Assembly: GCA_022113835.1 (NCBI GenBank)
Contig: JAILWY010000027.1
Span: forward strand, 7,256,501 to 7,320,500
Direction: 5' to 3'
Length of the DNA stretch: 64,000 nucleotides
Origin: Atopsyche davidsoni
Lineage: Eukaryota > Arthropoda > Insecta > Trichoptera > Hydrobiosidae
Every line of letters begins with the position of its first letter. The stretch's first letter is position 1. Below are positions 47,231-58,943 of the stretch, piece by piece. The translations under genes were made by a program, and so were the position numbers. Under the pieces are notes generated by a model. That model worked only from the letters and a program-made list of their open reading frames with translations. It was not told the DNA's origin and did no database searches.

Positions 47231-48055
47231 TTGAGTTTTATGTTAACGCTGGCTATAATAATTGTAATAACAACATTTATTATATTGATTTAACTCTTTA
47301 TAATAATCATTAAGAATATAATGTTAGCTTTGAGGCGTTAACTAATACAAATGCTCAATCAAAAATTAATACATTCATTTTATATTATTAAAAAGGTATG
47401 TTTAAGCAGTATTAAAAATAATAAATTACAAGCTTTTCTCTTAAGAACCTTATATGCTCGTCCTTTTTAAATGTCAGACTAATGAAAATATATATTTTGC
47501 AATGAATTTTTTTTGCCTGATTTGTGGTTTTATATTATAATATACTAAATTATTAAAAACTCGAATACGTACTACACTTGTTATTGCTATGCAAATTGTG
47601 GCAAATAGCTAATAAATTGGTGAAACAGCGAATAAGACGTTAGCATTTTATGCAGTATGATGTAGTAAATGTGGTAAAAAAAAAAAAATGACGACAATAT
47701 TTGAGCTTTATCTAATTTTTTTTTCAATTATAGATTATTAAGAATAAAAGGTTTATAGTAAAAACAGATACAATTCAATCATCTTTTCAAATAATATTAA
47801 CATATATTACAACCATATTTATATACGTACAATTTATTCAATATGTTATTCAACACAATGTCTTTTAGTAAATGTTGGTATTTATCAGAAAAGTTTTATA
47901 TCAAATCTAAATATAAAACCAAATATTTAATAAATAAATAAAAAATAAGTGTATAGAAAGTGCCTGGGATAGATAAAATAGAGCACATATGAATGTTATG
48001 CCATAAAACGTTTTATTTTTAAGTAAATACAAGTGAGAAAATATAATTTTATTAG
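47231..48055. other. AT-rich spacer, nothing seen
   Basis: A/T-rich sequence with no supported feature. Confidence 0.5.
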
Positions 48056-48560
48056 AATGCGGATGTAAACACAGAACTCCGCGGTCGCGATATTTATCCA
48101 AGGCATTTGGCGTAAACCGTATTTTCAAAATGATCCATTAACTTTTAATTATAAACAAAAACAACGCACAAAAACATTTAACCACAGCGAAAAGCACGGC
48201 AGTTGATTCGTCTTTATTGTTTTCCACAATAAAGCTAACTCACATTTTAATACCGCAAATAACGCGAAACACACAGACATCGAAAAATCTGAATTCATAA
48301 AATCTCTTTATTTGATATTTTCCCCGGGTAATCGCGTCATCCATCATTCCCCGTGCGCACACGAGGTTTATCACGTGGCGTGCCCGAGCCGAGTGCTCAA
48401 CTCATTTCGTGTTCCAAATGTGTTTATTTTTTCCCCTAACTAGGCGCACTTCGGGACTTTGTAATGGCCACACCGGCGGGGAAACAGAGCTGCAGCAGAT
48501 AAGGCCTGGACTGCAGAAAAAGCCAGTAGTTACCGGCTGTTAATGTCCCTGAAAGGTTAC
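48056..48560. promoter_or_regulatory. GC island sharing a 12-bp E-box word with the 44-kb array
   Basis: ATCACGTGGCGT at 48370-48381 is identical to the core of the minisatellite units at 44.03-44.05 kb, 4.3 kb away. Further GC-rich sequence runs to about 48540. No open frame of interest. The shared word is longer than an E-box and may mark a common binding protein. Confidence 0.35.
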
Positions 48561-49045
48561 CATGCTTAACATAATATTTTCGTCTATTAAACCCTCACTA
48601 AATTTATTTTATTTATTAAACAACTACTATTATTCAGTAGTATAATACACCAATTTACAAAGTCGTAGCAGATATTTAATGATTGTGTGTGCCTAGCTGG
48701 TAAGGCGTTGTCATTGCTATGTGAAGGGTTTTACAACTTTTAAAGACAGTCGATTGTTATTCACGAATGCCATAAGTAATATCGTTAAAGGTGTCATAGA
48801 TGTAGGTTAACAAAACTTAACTACAAAAAAATATCTATAAATTGAACGTATCTTGGCTATAAAATATATCTTGTTCAATTTATTTATATTATTATACCTG
48901 CCTCAACAGTATGAAATCCGATTGCATCTGGTGATTTCGATAAATAGTTGTGATTTGGGAACACTCGTTCAGCAGTTATGATTGTCTGAAATATTAAGTC
49001 ATTAAACAGTATCTGATTATATTTATATGAACACAGATTCACGGT
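48561..49045. other. AT-rich spacer, nothing seen
   Basis: A/T-rich; a 72-codon minus frame (48884-49102) is not recognisable. Confidence 0.45.
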
Positions 49046-50025
49046 CACTTTAAGCTTTTTCTCTGACCGATCGAGCACTCGGAGGCCGGTCTGTCGAGTC
49101 ATCGCTGCTTATGACTCTCGTATTTGATGACTCCCATAAGCAGTTATGGCCCTCACTCTTTTGCTCGGTAATATCGATTGTCCTATATAAGGTCGAGTGC
49201 TTTTTCAACGGCGATATGAAGATATTCTGGCTGCTTAATAATGCATACTCGACGCGAGGACGGAGATCGTCGGTGAGTTTTGTAAACACGCCGATTGTTC
49301 TCCGACCGGTCGAGGAGAATTCGGCTTCGGTTTCGTCCGTCAAGTTTTTGCCGAATGATCTGTGCGACGGGCGCGGGGGTCTCCGCCAGACATAATGGTG
49401 GGTATGCGCCGCGCGTAGGAGGCTCTTGGACGGGCACACCCACGCCCTGCCTTCACATATTATTTATATACTCCGTACACCACTGATTGTACGCCGCACA
49501 GTTTATTCTGCGATCATCCACGAAGATGGATTTCACCTTTATTCTATTATGTCGTTGATATGCGAACTTTTAATTCAATGAACCAAACAGGCTGCGGTCC
49601 TACTCCATCGTCGCACATGAAATTATCAATTACTCAACTCAACATACTGTATTAAAAAATCACATATAAAATAAGATTTTTTACTGAAAATATTTATAAT
49701 TAAAACGCGAAGCAAAAATACAATATATTTTTTAATGAAGTATAATTTTAATACATTAATTATATAATTCGCTGCTTTTCGACAAACATACTCTCGAACC
49801 ATCGAGGCAAAGAGTACACGATCTAATGGTCGATCGCATGCTTTGATGGTTTTAAATGTTTACGATGTGCATACAATTTAAAATTAATAATTACTTACTG
49901 CCGTGTGATGCATCGCTTTATTATGCGGCTCATGGAGACGTACGGGGCGGGAGCACTTCCGATCCGCGGCTCGCGAACACGGAGCGGAGATGTTCACGAT
50001 TGCGCCTTTATTTATTCATTAACAA
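49046..50025. promoter_or_regulatory. GC islands at 49.05-49.52 and 49.78-50.02 kb
   Basis: The first block carries overlapping frames on both strands (129 and 86 codons minus; 94 and 63 plus), the signature of low stop density rather than of a gene. The second block is smaller, with GGGGCGGGAG near 49943. A plain AT gap separates them. No promoter or splice signal is decisive. Confidence 0.3.
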
Positions 50026-50335
50026 ACAAGCTCAATTATGATAATACCGATTATACCTCAGTAAGTTGGCGAGAACTTTATTTATCTATATATAAGTTCA
50101 TAATCTTATAAAGCCTTACCAATATTATTTTTAAAAAATAATAGGAATTGAAGTAAACTATAAACATAGTTAAAATAATTTTCATGAAGAAATTTAGCCA
50201 AGAGTGTTTTAAGTAGGTACTTACGCTTGGCTATAATTTGGAAAAGCAAGTAAAAACAGAGAGGGAGAAATACCTTTGAAATTGTATTCTTATAAGGCAG
50301 CCCTTAAAGGGGGTAATAAATCAGCGCGGAAGCCT
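50026..50335. other. AT-rich spacer, nothing seen
   Basis: A/T-rich sequence with no supported feature. Confidence 0.5.
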
Positions 50336-50690
50336 TTCTTACGACACGTGACCGACTTACCCCCCGCCCCCGCCCAGGGTAAGTTTCAGACGATATAACG
50401 GGTGCGCTCGATAAATCTCACTTCTATGCTTTCGGAGGGGAAAACGACTGCTTTATGGGATTCTTAAGGCCGTATGGATTTCGGAAAATATTGCCCGGGA
50501 AAAGAATAGGTGGAGACGCTCCGACAAATATATATCGGACTGCCGAAGCCATCCAATCGAATAAATGGATCACAGTAAATTCCTTATGACTCGTTGAACA
50601 AGCAAGACGTTATTGGAAACCGACGTTACGCGACTGATGACCGCTGGCTTTGGCCTCTGTAATCATATTCAATAGCAGACAAACAAAAAA
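50336..50690. promoter_or_regulatory. Island with hairpin, C-rich loop and E-box
   Basis: ACTTACCC at 50355-50362 and GGGTAAGT at 50377-50384 form a perfect 8-bp hairpin with a 14-nt C-rich loop. GTAAGT, the splice-donor consensus, is therefore presented on both strands. A CACGTG E-box lies just upstream at 50345-50350. The minus strand of the loop carries G-tracts and could form part of a quadruplex. The island goes on to about 50660 without an open frame. Confidence 0.4.
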
Positions 50691-51239
50691 CCTACACCAC
50701 AAAATAAATCATACTTACGCATACGAATCTTTGGTGTTTTTACATTTTTAGATATTGGCTGATTATTTTTACTAACGACTCGAATTTAGTTGCTATTTTC
50801 AACTGATAGCCAGAACTTTGCAATTTGTGTATTCCTCATCTCTACTACAGTATAGCACAGTTTTCTTTAATTATAACTAAGTGTATAACTAAACTACTAA
50901 ATTAAATCTTTGACTAAACAAAATTAATATTTAATGATGATATTTGGCTGACTGAAATCTTTAAACCCAAATTTATTAGCAAAATAATTAATCGATAAAT
51001 CGATACAAGTATAAAAGAGAATTGCAGCTAATAAACAGTATTCATTGTTCAAATATTTGTGTATGAAGTTTTTTGAAAGAACCAAAGCTGAAGTCAAATA
51101 AAATATAAATATTTGGAAAACAAATGGCATATAATAATTATAAAAATATATATATTATTTATTTTCAATATCACAATTAAAGTTACATTTCACAAGTATT
51201 TTCGTATACCTTTTAATATAAGCCGAGGTATTCTTCTTA
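50691..51239. other. AT-rich spacer, nothing seen
   Basis: A/T-rich sequence with no supported feature. Confidence 0.5.
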
Positions 51240-51565
51240 TAAAGGCACCGATTGGATGAATGAGTACCTTGAAATACAGGTGTGATGATCGATCCAGATA
51301 TCTCCAGTATAAATATTCTGTTTATGTATTTATCACTCCTCGTTTACCGCATTCTCCTTATAAATTTTGCCTCAGCCGCTACCTTATGAGTGAACCCTTG
51401 GGCGAGCTTGGCTCACTTTCTCGCTCGATTATCGCGTCATATCAATAAAATCGTCCATACGTTATTCACCAGCCGCCTTCGATTCGCATTCTCTCGCCGT
51501 GTGCAACATAATTATTTCCTACGTCAATATAAACTCTTCGTTTCCAGTACACGTAATAATGTACA
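51240..51565. promoter_or_regulatory. Moderate-GC island
   Basis: Two short plus frames (62 and 61 codons) overlap here without recognisable product. Composition only suggests a regulatory element like its neighbours. Confidence 0.2.
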
Positions 51566-51935
51566 TTTAAAATAAAGTAATTGAGCTTTTATACGAAAAG
51601 AAACATTTGAGTACTTATTTTTTTTTCTTTTTTATAATTAATGATTAATACTTTTGAAATTAGGTTTTTAAATTAATTTTGATAATTGATTCATTTCAAC
51701 TTATATTCAAAATATAATACTTAAACATGAGGCTTTACACAATTTAAAAAATATATATTTCCATTTATATCTTCAACAATCGTACAATTAAAACACGTAT
51801 AGAGATTAAAATTACAGAGCGAGCTCATTTAAAGTTATGTGTTAAATTGATTATCGTAGTTTTTCTGACAAATGTTGCTAGTGAAGTTTTTATATTCAAT
51901 TTTTTTTCCACGTACACATTATGTCTCGGATTACA
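51566..51935. other. AT-rich spacer, nothing seen
   Basis: A/T-rich sequence with no supported feature. Confidence 0.5.
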
Positions 51936-52710
51936 CTCGGAGAAGACCTTCTCGTTTTCAGTTCAAATAAAGCGTCGCAAGACATAAACCTGTCGAGCGC
52001 GCTCGGCTCAGTAGCACACAGAGACAAATGAGAGATTAACATTGCCCATTAATCTCCAGCTGATTGCTTTGATGACAATAAAATCAGTGCGGGAGCTTCC
52101 CCACAGAATGAGCTATCCGGGCTCCGCGCTTCTCCGCCGTAAATCTCTCGATTCGTCGTTGGGCAGCTATCGATTCACCGCGCGATCGAAATAGCGACAC
52201 TCGGAACGGCGCATGTGCGAATCTGGAGTAATAGATCTTCATTAGAAATAAAGAAGCCAACAGTCGCCACGACGACGGAACTTACGCTGAGACGGAACCG
52301 TCCCCTGGCGGCATCCATTTTATTTATCTGCGCGACGTCTCATTACAGTCGGTCTGCGCATCGGCTCGACCGGTTTCTCCCCTCTCCTCTTTTTGCCTTT
52401 CATCCTTGTCTCGGACCGGTATTAAAGCATTCGCATCGGTATTACCTGTCACGTATCAAATGCCCATATTCTACACACATCATTAGAGCCACGGCGGGGC
52501 GGGAGCTTTTTGCGTCTCGCTCGGGCCGGGAAGGACGCGGCCGATGCGTATCGCTCCTTCGTCAAGCATGTCCCGCGAATTAACATATCGGATAAGTCGA
52601 TCGATGCCCAGAGAAAATTTATCGTAATTAACTGTCATCAAATTTAATCTGCCGCAGTATTGAGAGTCACTCACCGACGAAACTCGGTGGACTTGTTAAA
52701 ACCCATTTTA
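51936..52710. promoter_or_regulatory. Long candidate enhancer with GATTA pair and TCF site
   Basis: Around 770 bp of raised GC, among the longest such blocks. GAGATTAA (52032-52039) and TTAATCTC (52049-52056) are exact inverted copies 9 bp apart, giving two facing GATTA (Otx/Bicoid-type) cores. They are followed at once by a CAGCTG E-box (52057-52062) and CTTTGATG (52067-52074), a TCF/Pangolin match. The 122-codon plus frame (52215-52583) is unrecognisable and overlapped in part by a minus frame. The close packing of sites is the main argument for an enhancer. Confidence 0.45.
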
Positions 52711-53284
52711 TTTAACATCGCCGATGAACATGCGCATTATGTTAATGCAAAAAAGAACTTATCTTCACGCTTGGATCTGACAAAAGGAGAATAAGATCGC
52801 GTCGGCTAAATAAGTTCTACGGTATTTGTATAGGAATTTTGCAGATAGTCTTGTAAGCGAGAATGCAACATAAACCGCATCGGCTCCCCATACAAACATT
52901 GAATACGTGAACAGAGGCAAGGAATATATCGGAGGGAGTTCAAGCGAGCTTTATCTAGGAACATCTATAATTAGGTTGAAAGCCTCCTTGCAAGATAAAC
53001 TCTATTTATGGATTATATTTCATTTTGGTTTCGTTTTCATGTTTTACGCTATACAATAACAACGCACAATCCTTTGAAAAAATATAAACCGTGTATTAAA
53101 TTTAAGTGCAGATTTTCAGCATAAAATAGCTGTAATAAAAACTAACCCAATAAATAAAATAAACATTTACAATTTCAATAAGTGAAGCTGTATTACCAAC
53201 TTAGGTTAGTCAAGTATAGAAAAATTTATAAAATGATTTCCTTTAATTCGCACAATGATTTATAATGCTCGCTGTATTTTTTGC
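52711..53284. other. AT-rich spacer with mild GC rise near 52.8-52.95 kb
   Basis: Otherwise featureless, with no repeat or gene. Confidence 0.4.
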
Positions 53285-53560
53285 TCTGAGCTATAAATTT
53301 TCCACCCTGTCAAGCGGCCGGGAATCAACCGCGCAATTAATTGGGTCCGATATGATATCGACAAATATCTGTTGCTCATCCGGCAGGTCGAAGTAGGTAA
53401 AAGGCATCCACGAGGGCAAAAAACAAAGCAGAGGAGAGGTTCTCTCTCAGGACGTGTCCCTCTCGTCTGGTCGGGCTCTCATTAGTGCTGTCGTGGAGCC
53501 GCGGGTCGCCGAGGAGGCTGCGCGGGGAGGGCGCTCACGATCACGGAGACGAATATATTT
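53285..53560. promoter_or_regulatory. GC island
   Basis: The block is GC-richer than its flanks and densest at 53500-53550. It holds no notable frame. Its composition resembles the other islands of this half of the window. Confidence 0.25.
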
Positions 53561-54714
53561 TATTTATACTGCCTAACAGAGATGATGTTACCTAAACTAT
53601 GTTTATTCGACCAAAAAAATCATTTCAATACCAAAAATATCGCATACAAAATAAGCATTATAGTTTGAAAATGTAGTATGGTCTTATTTAAACGAGACAC
53701 TGTAATTAAATAAGCGAAGAAAAAGAAGATAGTAATAGGTTTATCTAGTCTTATACATACAGATTGCTAGTGCTAAGTGCAAAATTTCATACAAGAAATG
53801 TACTCACCGGAATAATCCATGTAGTTAAAAATTTAACGATTCTCCTTTGGCATATTATAAAGATCTTGTTTTCTATTTGTGAAAATTTTGAATGCATTTG
53901 AATACTTTGTTTTTTCTTCCATGCGTCTTGAGCCTCTTCACTAGTTCTTCGCTAGGAATCCGCGACAGTGGACCAGAGTCGAGTCTTACAAAAGCAAGGA
54001 ATAGCTTGAATTTATTCATGTCTCCTGTACAAGTCCCTACAACTGCACGACCGTCCCTTGTTCCGCGAGGTAGCCTGCGCCCCGAGTCGGAGTAACTTTA
54101 CCGAGAAAAACACGAGTTTATATTCTCGATATAGTCCAGAATTACATTTGTAGCACGTTTGGGTGTGAAATAAACTATCGTCCGTGGCGCTACATACCGA
54201 GAATTCAATGAAAGAACAGTCTTAACAATACACGCCAACACACCTGCATATTCAAAAGTATAAAACAAGTCTTTTTTAAAGAACCCATCAAAAAAAATTA
54301 AATGATAAATAGAAATAAAAATGTGTAAATTTTACTTCGAATCATCTTTACACTTTATACTTACAATATGAACAGCTATTGGAAGTTATTAATGATGACG
54401 ATATTAAACTACATGCTTCTGAAAAGAATCTATCAATAAGCTTTAAAAGGTTTGTGTGAATATTTTTATTTATGAATTGGTTTACCACATTTTTATATAA
54501 TAAGTATGAATATTCAAATTACTATGATATGTGAGCGTTTTTGCCCTCAAAGCGTTCTTCAGATTTAGAGTATAAAGAACCCTCTGAATGGTGGAAGCGC
54601 TTTCAAACAACAGTTTGCTTCCCCCTAGCTATTTTTCTATTCACGTTTGATATTTTAATCAATTATAACACCATTATTGATTTTTATATATATGTACTTC
54701 AAAATCGAACATAA
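53561..54714. other. AT-rich spacer with moderate island at 53.9-54.2 kb
   Basis: A moderate-GC block (about 53890-54200) carries a 67-codon plus frame with no recognisable product. The rest is A/T-rich and featureless. Confidence 0.35.
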
Positions 54715-54965
54715 TTAGCTCTAATGAGGTAGCTAAGTACCGAGTCTACACAAGCGCTTAAGTGGAAGCCAAGTACACCGGCTCGTGTACAGGGGTATTT
54801 CAGATTCTGGCGTAGAGCGGAGCCGTGTAGTCGGCGGCTCGTGATTTGAATTGAATTAATTAGGTGCCAAGGCTTCGGTAAATAATTCGACGCGACAATT
54901 CCTCTATTTTCTTCCGCACGAATGCCTGAAAGAACGAAGCCCCGAGCTCGGCGACTTCCTTTGAA
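54715..54965. promoter_or_regulatory. Moderate-GC island
   Basis: A 91-codon minus frame (54699-54974) fills the block but resembles no family. GCTCGTGTACAGGGG and AGCCCCGAGCTCGG type words are present. A regulatory role is inferred only from composition. Confidence 0.2.
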
Positions 54966-55355
54966 TATATACAAGAATAAGCTAATAATTACTTCTTACT
55001 CAGAGAGTATTTAAATTCAAGTATAATTTTTTTATACAATTGCTAAAAACCCTTTTATTAATTGCAATTAGTTTGTAAAATACACATAAATATATTGTTT
55101 TTAAACACGAATTAATACAAGACACTTTTCTCTACTTGTATGATAAAGAGACGTCCTGTAAAAAGTAAGCGTATTCATGTTCGTAACACTTATATAATCA
55201 TTATTTATTTTGGTAAAAATTTTTTACACAATTTTATTGCTTAGTGATGTTCAACGATGTATAACTTATTTTATCTTTATTTTAGATGTGAAGGGTAGGT
55301 AAGTCAAAATTCTAATTTAAAACTCTCCCCTCCATTTTTAATAACATTTTACTAA
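54966..55355. other. AT-rich spacer, nothing seen
   Basis: A/T-rich sequence with no supported feature. Confidence 0.5.
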
Positions 55356-55775
55356 TTCAGAGCACAGGTCAATATCCAAGCGTAAAAATTTCACACGTAA
55401 CAGTTTCCCAAACGAGTTTTTCCGTTCATTTTTCATTCCGCCTCCCCGCCCCTGCCAGTTTGGGCCACAAGGGTTGGTCCATAAATCAATATCCCATTAC
55501 GAGCCCTCCCTATCGATGCATTGATATCGAATTTGGTTATTGGCGGCGTGGCACGGCATTGTAGTCCTTATCTCCCCGTCATTAGAGTGGTTGTTTGCCA
55601 GAGGTCGCCGTGTCGTGCTTTATCGAGATTTAGTGCGTCGCAGGTACCGCGGGTGTTCGCTCCAACCCTGACACAACAATGCGCTTACGATTCGTTTCAA
55701 GACAATGTCACAACTAATTGTTGCGACCACTGTATACCCGCGGTGATATTTGCACTAATATTCATCGTAATAATT
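55356..55775. promoter_or_regulatory. Candidate enhancer with Exd-Hox composite site
   Basis: CCATAAATCAAT at 55479-55490 reads TGATTTATGG on the minus strand, matching the Exd-Hox composite TGATTTAT preferred with trunk and posterior Hox proteins. CCCATTACG, GTCATTAGAG and ATCGATGCATTGATATCGA lie within 100 bp. An 86-codon plus frame (55521-55781) is unrecognisable. The site cluster makes this one of the better enhancer candidates. Confidence 0.4.
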
Positions 55776-55984
55776 CTTTAAACATAAAAAAAAATATATA
55801 TTTAGAGATATTTATTTTGTATTTAAAAAATATATGTCGTTTTCATAGAGTGTCATAATATTTTTTTTATAAATAGTAGTAGACATGTGAAGATCATAAT
55901 CAATAGCTTCATATTAAAATTCATATTTTTAAATTGTTTATTTATCGTATCAATCCTGCACGAAGGATAAAAAAAACTTTAATA
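55776..55984. other. AT-rich spacer, nothing seen
   Basis: A/T-rich sequence with no supported feature. Confidence 0.5.
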
Positions 55985-56670
55985 ATTGAGCGTGTGCTCT
56001 TCTGTGTGTAATTTTATAAGAGCCGATTCGTTATATTGCGTCGTGATGAAGTTTTTCCCAGTGCCTTACTCAAGAGTCCCTTTTGCAGACGCCCGGTCTA
56101 GTGAATCACTACAAATATGGAAATTCTTAACGAGAGCATCTCGAGAGGTCCTCCCTCCGCCAGATATAAGCGCGTCCTATTACCCTACGAAGGCCCTACA
56201 AGGGCAGGCGTAATGATCGACTCGCGGGCGGACCGGGAGGGCGACTATAATAGACCGGCCGGGTTTTTCACCTCCGCGGGGACGTCCCCGCAATCGAAAT
56301 CCAATTATTTTATATAAAATAAATGCACCGAGATCGCGATCAGCGCGCGGCGAGTCGCGAGCCTCCGCCGAGGCCGTAAATCTGGCGACACGGACGGAAT
56401 ATGAAATACTCGGTGTATTTTTTGCCTCGCCGGGCTCTTCCCGAGGCCCTCTCTCCTTCCCTCGGTTTGTTAGTGTGTAATGAATCATACATAAGGCCGG
56501 AGGAGAATAACTCACGGGCGTTTGTCACGGAGCGTTTCGGAGCTAATTCCGTGCGAGAGAACTCTCCCTTATCGGCAAAAACAAGCGTCGATGTCGCCAT
56601 ATTGGATTTTTTCGGATTTGCTTGGTGTGGATTACTCGAAATCATGAAAATATTAAAGCTTTGTTATAGA
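55985..56670. promoter_or_regulatory. Large CpG-rich island with 16-bp perfect palindrome
   Basis: Nearly 700 bp of GC-rich sequence. GCGGGGACGTCCCCGC at 56276-56291 is an exact 16-bp palindrome centred on ACGT. TCGCCATATT near 56594 contains a Pho-type GCCAT. Frames of up to 111 codons occur on both strands and overlap one another, so they are by-products of composition. It could be a promoter or a Polycomb-type element. No splice donor was assigned. Confidence 0.4.
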
Positions 56671-57115
56671 AAACTTTCAGTTATTTAAAACCTGATATTT
56701 ACCATTGAAAATATATAAAAAACAATATCATATCAAGATATTTGTTAACTGATAAGCATGCTATCATTTTAACGCTTTGAGTACAATTGCTTGTTTTCTA
56801 TGTACTGACAATACCTACAACCAATAAATATTTTTCTTTCAAAATGTGTATAAACATTACATAGTACATAAGCAAACAACATTTAAATATAAACCTGAAA
56901 AACTATACACACATCTATTTCTTGTTGTGTTTTTCAAGTAGTATATTTAAATGTACGCTGTAATATATTTGATGATATTTTTAAAGTCTTGCCACGAAAT
57001 AAAACAAAATCAAAATGGTAAATGTTTATTATTCATAACGGCTCTCCTGCCTAACAGTATTCAAAGTAATTCAACTTTTTCCAAAAACTGAAATAAAAAC
57101 CCGCAACAATTGTCT
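56671..57115. other. AT-rich spacer, nothing seen
   Basis: A/T-rich sequence with no supported feature. Confidence 0.5.
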
Positions 57116-58240
57116 TCTCGGAAGTCAGCCTGAAACTTGAGAAATCATCTCGCGTTCTTTGTGCCCTCGCCTCAGTGGTCCACACGAATTTTTTATATGT
57201 ATTAATGCAACCTCCATACGAATACCCTCATTAAAGGGATTATGTTAGCAACGGAATTATCTCATGATTTATTACGCTCTAAAGCATCTCCGAGGCAGCA
57301 TTCTCAACAACACAACACTGCCATGAGAATAAACAAATTGTTTAATTAATATAAGGATTAATGTTTCTTGTACTACTATTTATTAAGTGTTTATTTCTGG
57401 AACAGAGATTGTCAGTATATATTATTACAACTGGGGCATTTCATTTCATATTTAATTAAAATAAAAACAGAGATTCTATCATTAACCTGAACAAATGTAA
57501 AAACAACTTGGTTTTGAAAGGAATATAATTTATTTTGAAAAAAGTTTTGTGGATAAAAATTATTGAAAAAATACTTGCAATTCGACTTAAACTTTTATAA
57601 AATATTTATTGACTAAATTATGATTAATAAACTAGCCGTAAATTTTAAAAAAGTTTATATTTTTGCAGCAATAAGTAACTCTTGAATAAAGAAAATTCAT
57701 ACTAAAACTTATCATGTGTTTGGTTATATCATATCACATCATTAATAATAATAAAAAAATATGCCATGCCTTTGAATCAGTATTATTTAAAAACTGATGA
57801 TATGTTATTTAGCATTTATATTTATATGACAAAATAAATGTATAATTTTATTAGGAATACCTGGTCTCTTAAAACATCGCCACTGTGGGTATTATTCCAG
57901 TGGACTCCAGAGGTATGCAAGTGTAGTTAATACACGGTCGTATTTTGCACAATAAATACATGCAAGTGCTGAACCAACACCCGCTACAGTAACAATAGAT
58001 GCGGCCGGATAAGGCCAGCGAAAATGGTTCCGATTGTAAAGCACGCCTTCCGAACAGAATTATTTCATCTGAATTATTAAACTGGGTTGAAAGTTCGATT
58101 GAGTGCAGGGAGGCCCGGCGGGTAGGGTGGCCCGCAAATGAGCGGATATCGTAACGGCTGAGTTATCATTTAGAATAATCGCGCTTTTTGGAGGGACGTT
58201 TTCAGGGAACGACGTAGGAAATAGAGTGGTCTATTTTGTT
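57116..58240. promoter_or_regulatory. Small islands at 57.12-57.31 and 57.87-58.24 kb
   Basis: The first block ends with TGATTTATTACGC (about 57264), again an Exd-Hox-like composite. The second has a GC-rich core at 58105-58140. An AT-rich gap of about 550 bp separates them, with nothing in it. No open frame supports a gene in either. Confidence 0.25.
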
Positions 58241-58573
58241 TGGGTTATTATTGCTGTCATAAATTTTTAATAATGGAATTTAATCAATGTGAAAACGTTA
58301 CTCAAGTATGAATGTACGTACATGAAACTTATACTGCTTTTATTAACCTATCAATTTTAGAGTATACATATTTAACAACTTTACAAATAAAAAATATTAT
58401 TGTATGTATACATTGGAATGAGGAATACACTATTTTTATAATACTTTTATATAATCAGTCGTAATTCGCGTGGTTATTATAATAATTTTTTTAAAAAACC
58501 TCTTTGCCGTTTTTATATAAATTGATTTTTTTTGTTAATATTTCGAGGCGAAAGTTTTTTCATTTATTGTTTT
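58241..58573. other. AT-rich spacer, nothing seen
   Basis: A/T-rich sequence with no supported feature. Confidence 0.5.
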
Positions 58574-58943
58574 TTATACAGTAGACTGCATAAATATGAT
58601 AAAATTTAAATCAATTATGTTTAAAAAGATATTTTTATTTATCATTATAACTACATATTTAAGTTCAGTTAAGCTGGTAACTGTTCTTTCGTAACATTCC
58701 AAATCATCAAATTTCAAAACATCCAAAAAAGCCTGCCAGAAGCTCGCGGGCCGCTCCGTCAAGCATTGCTCCATAATTAGCTTCTGCTGAAAATTATCCC
58801 GAAGAGCCTCTCGGCTAAGCAAAAAGGTCCAAACCGGTTGGCAGAGTCCTCGGGAGAAAATACCGAAGCGCGGCCCTTTTTCGGGGCCCTCGCCCGGTGA
58901 GGCCGTCCCATCGCCGACTCCGGATTGGCTGAATTCCGTCTAA
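58574..58943 (-). other. Open frame of unclear status on the minus strand
   Basis: From just after a TAG near 58944 down to 58574, about 120 codons stay open on the minus strand. The middle part is less biased than other frames here and reads as a plausible globular segment (for example SFWQAFLDVLKFDDLECYERT). There is no ATG near the upstream end; an acceptor-like CTAATTAG precedes it, so only an internal exon would be possible. The last third becomes I/N/F-rich low complexity. I recognise no domain. It lies in a GC island with a CTAATTAG homeodomain palindrome at 58940-58947, so chance in an enhancer is the likelier explanation. Confidence 0.15.

Noticed and set aside
49050..49439. 129-codon minus-strand frame
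   Set aside because: It overlaps frames on both strands in a GC island and shows no domain or credible start context.
50369..50390. CCAGGGTAAGT as an isolated exon-intron boundary
   Set aside because: No exon body, start region or matching acceptor was found; it was kept only as part of the hairpin observation.
52215..52583. 122-codon plus-strand frame
   Set aside because: Sits in the candidate enhancer at 52 kb, has no recognisable domain and an overlapping minus frame; probably a by-product of composition.
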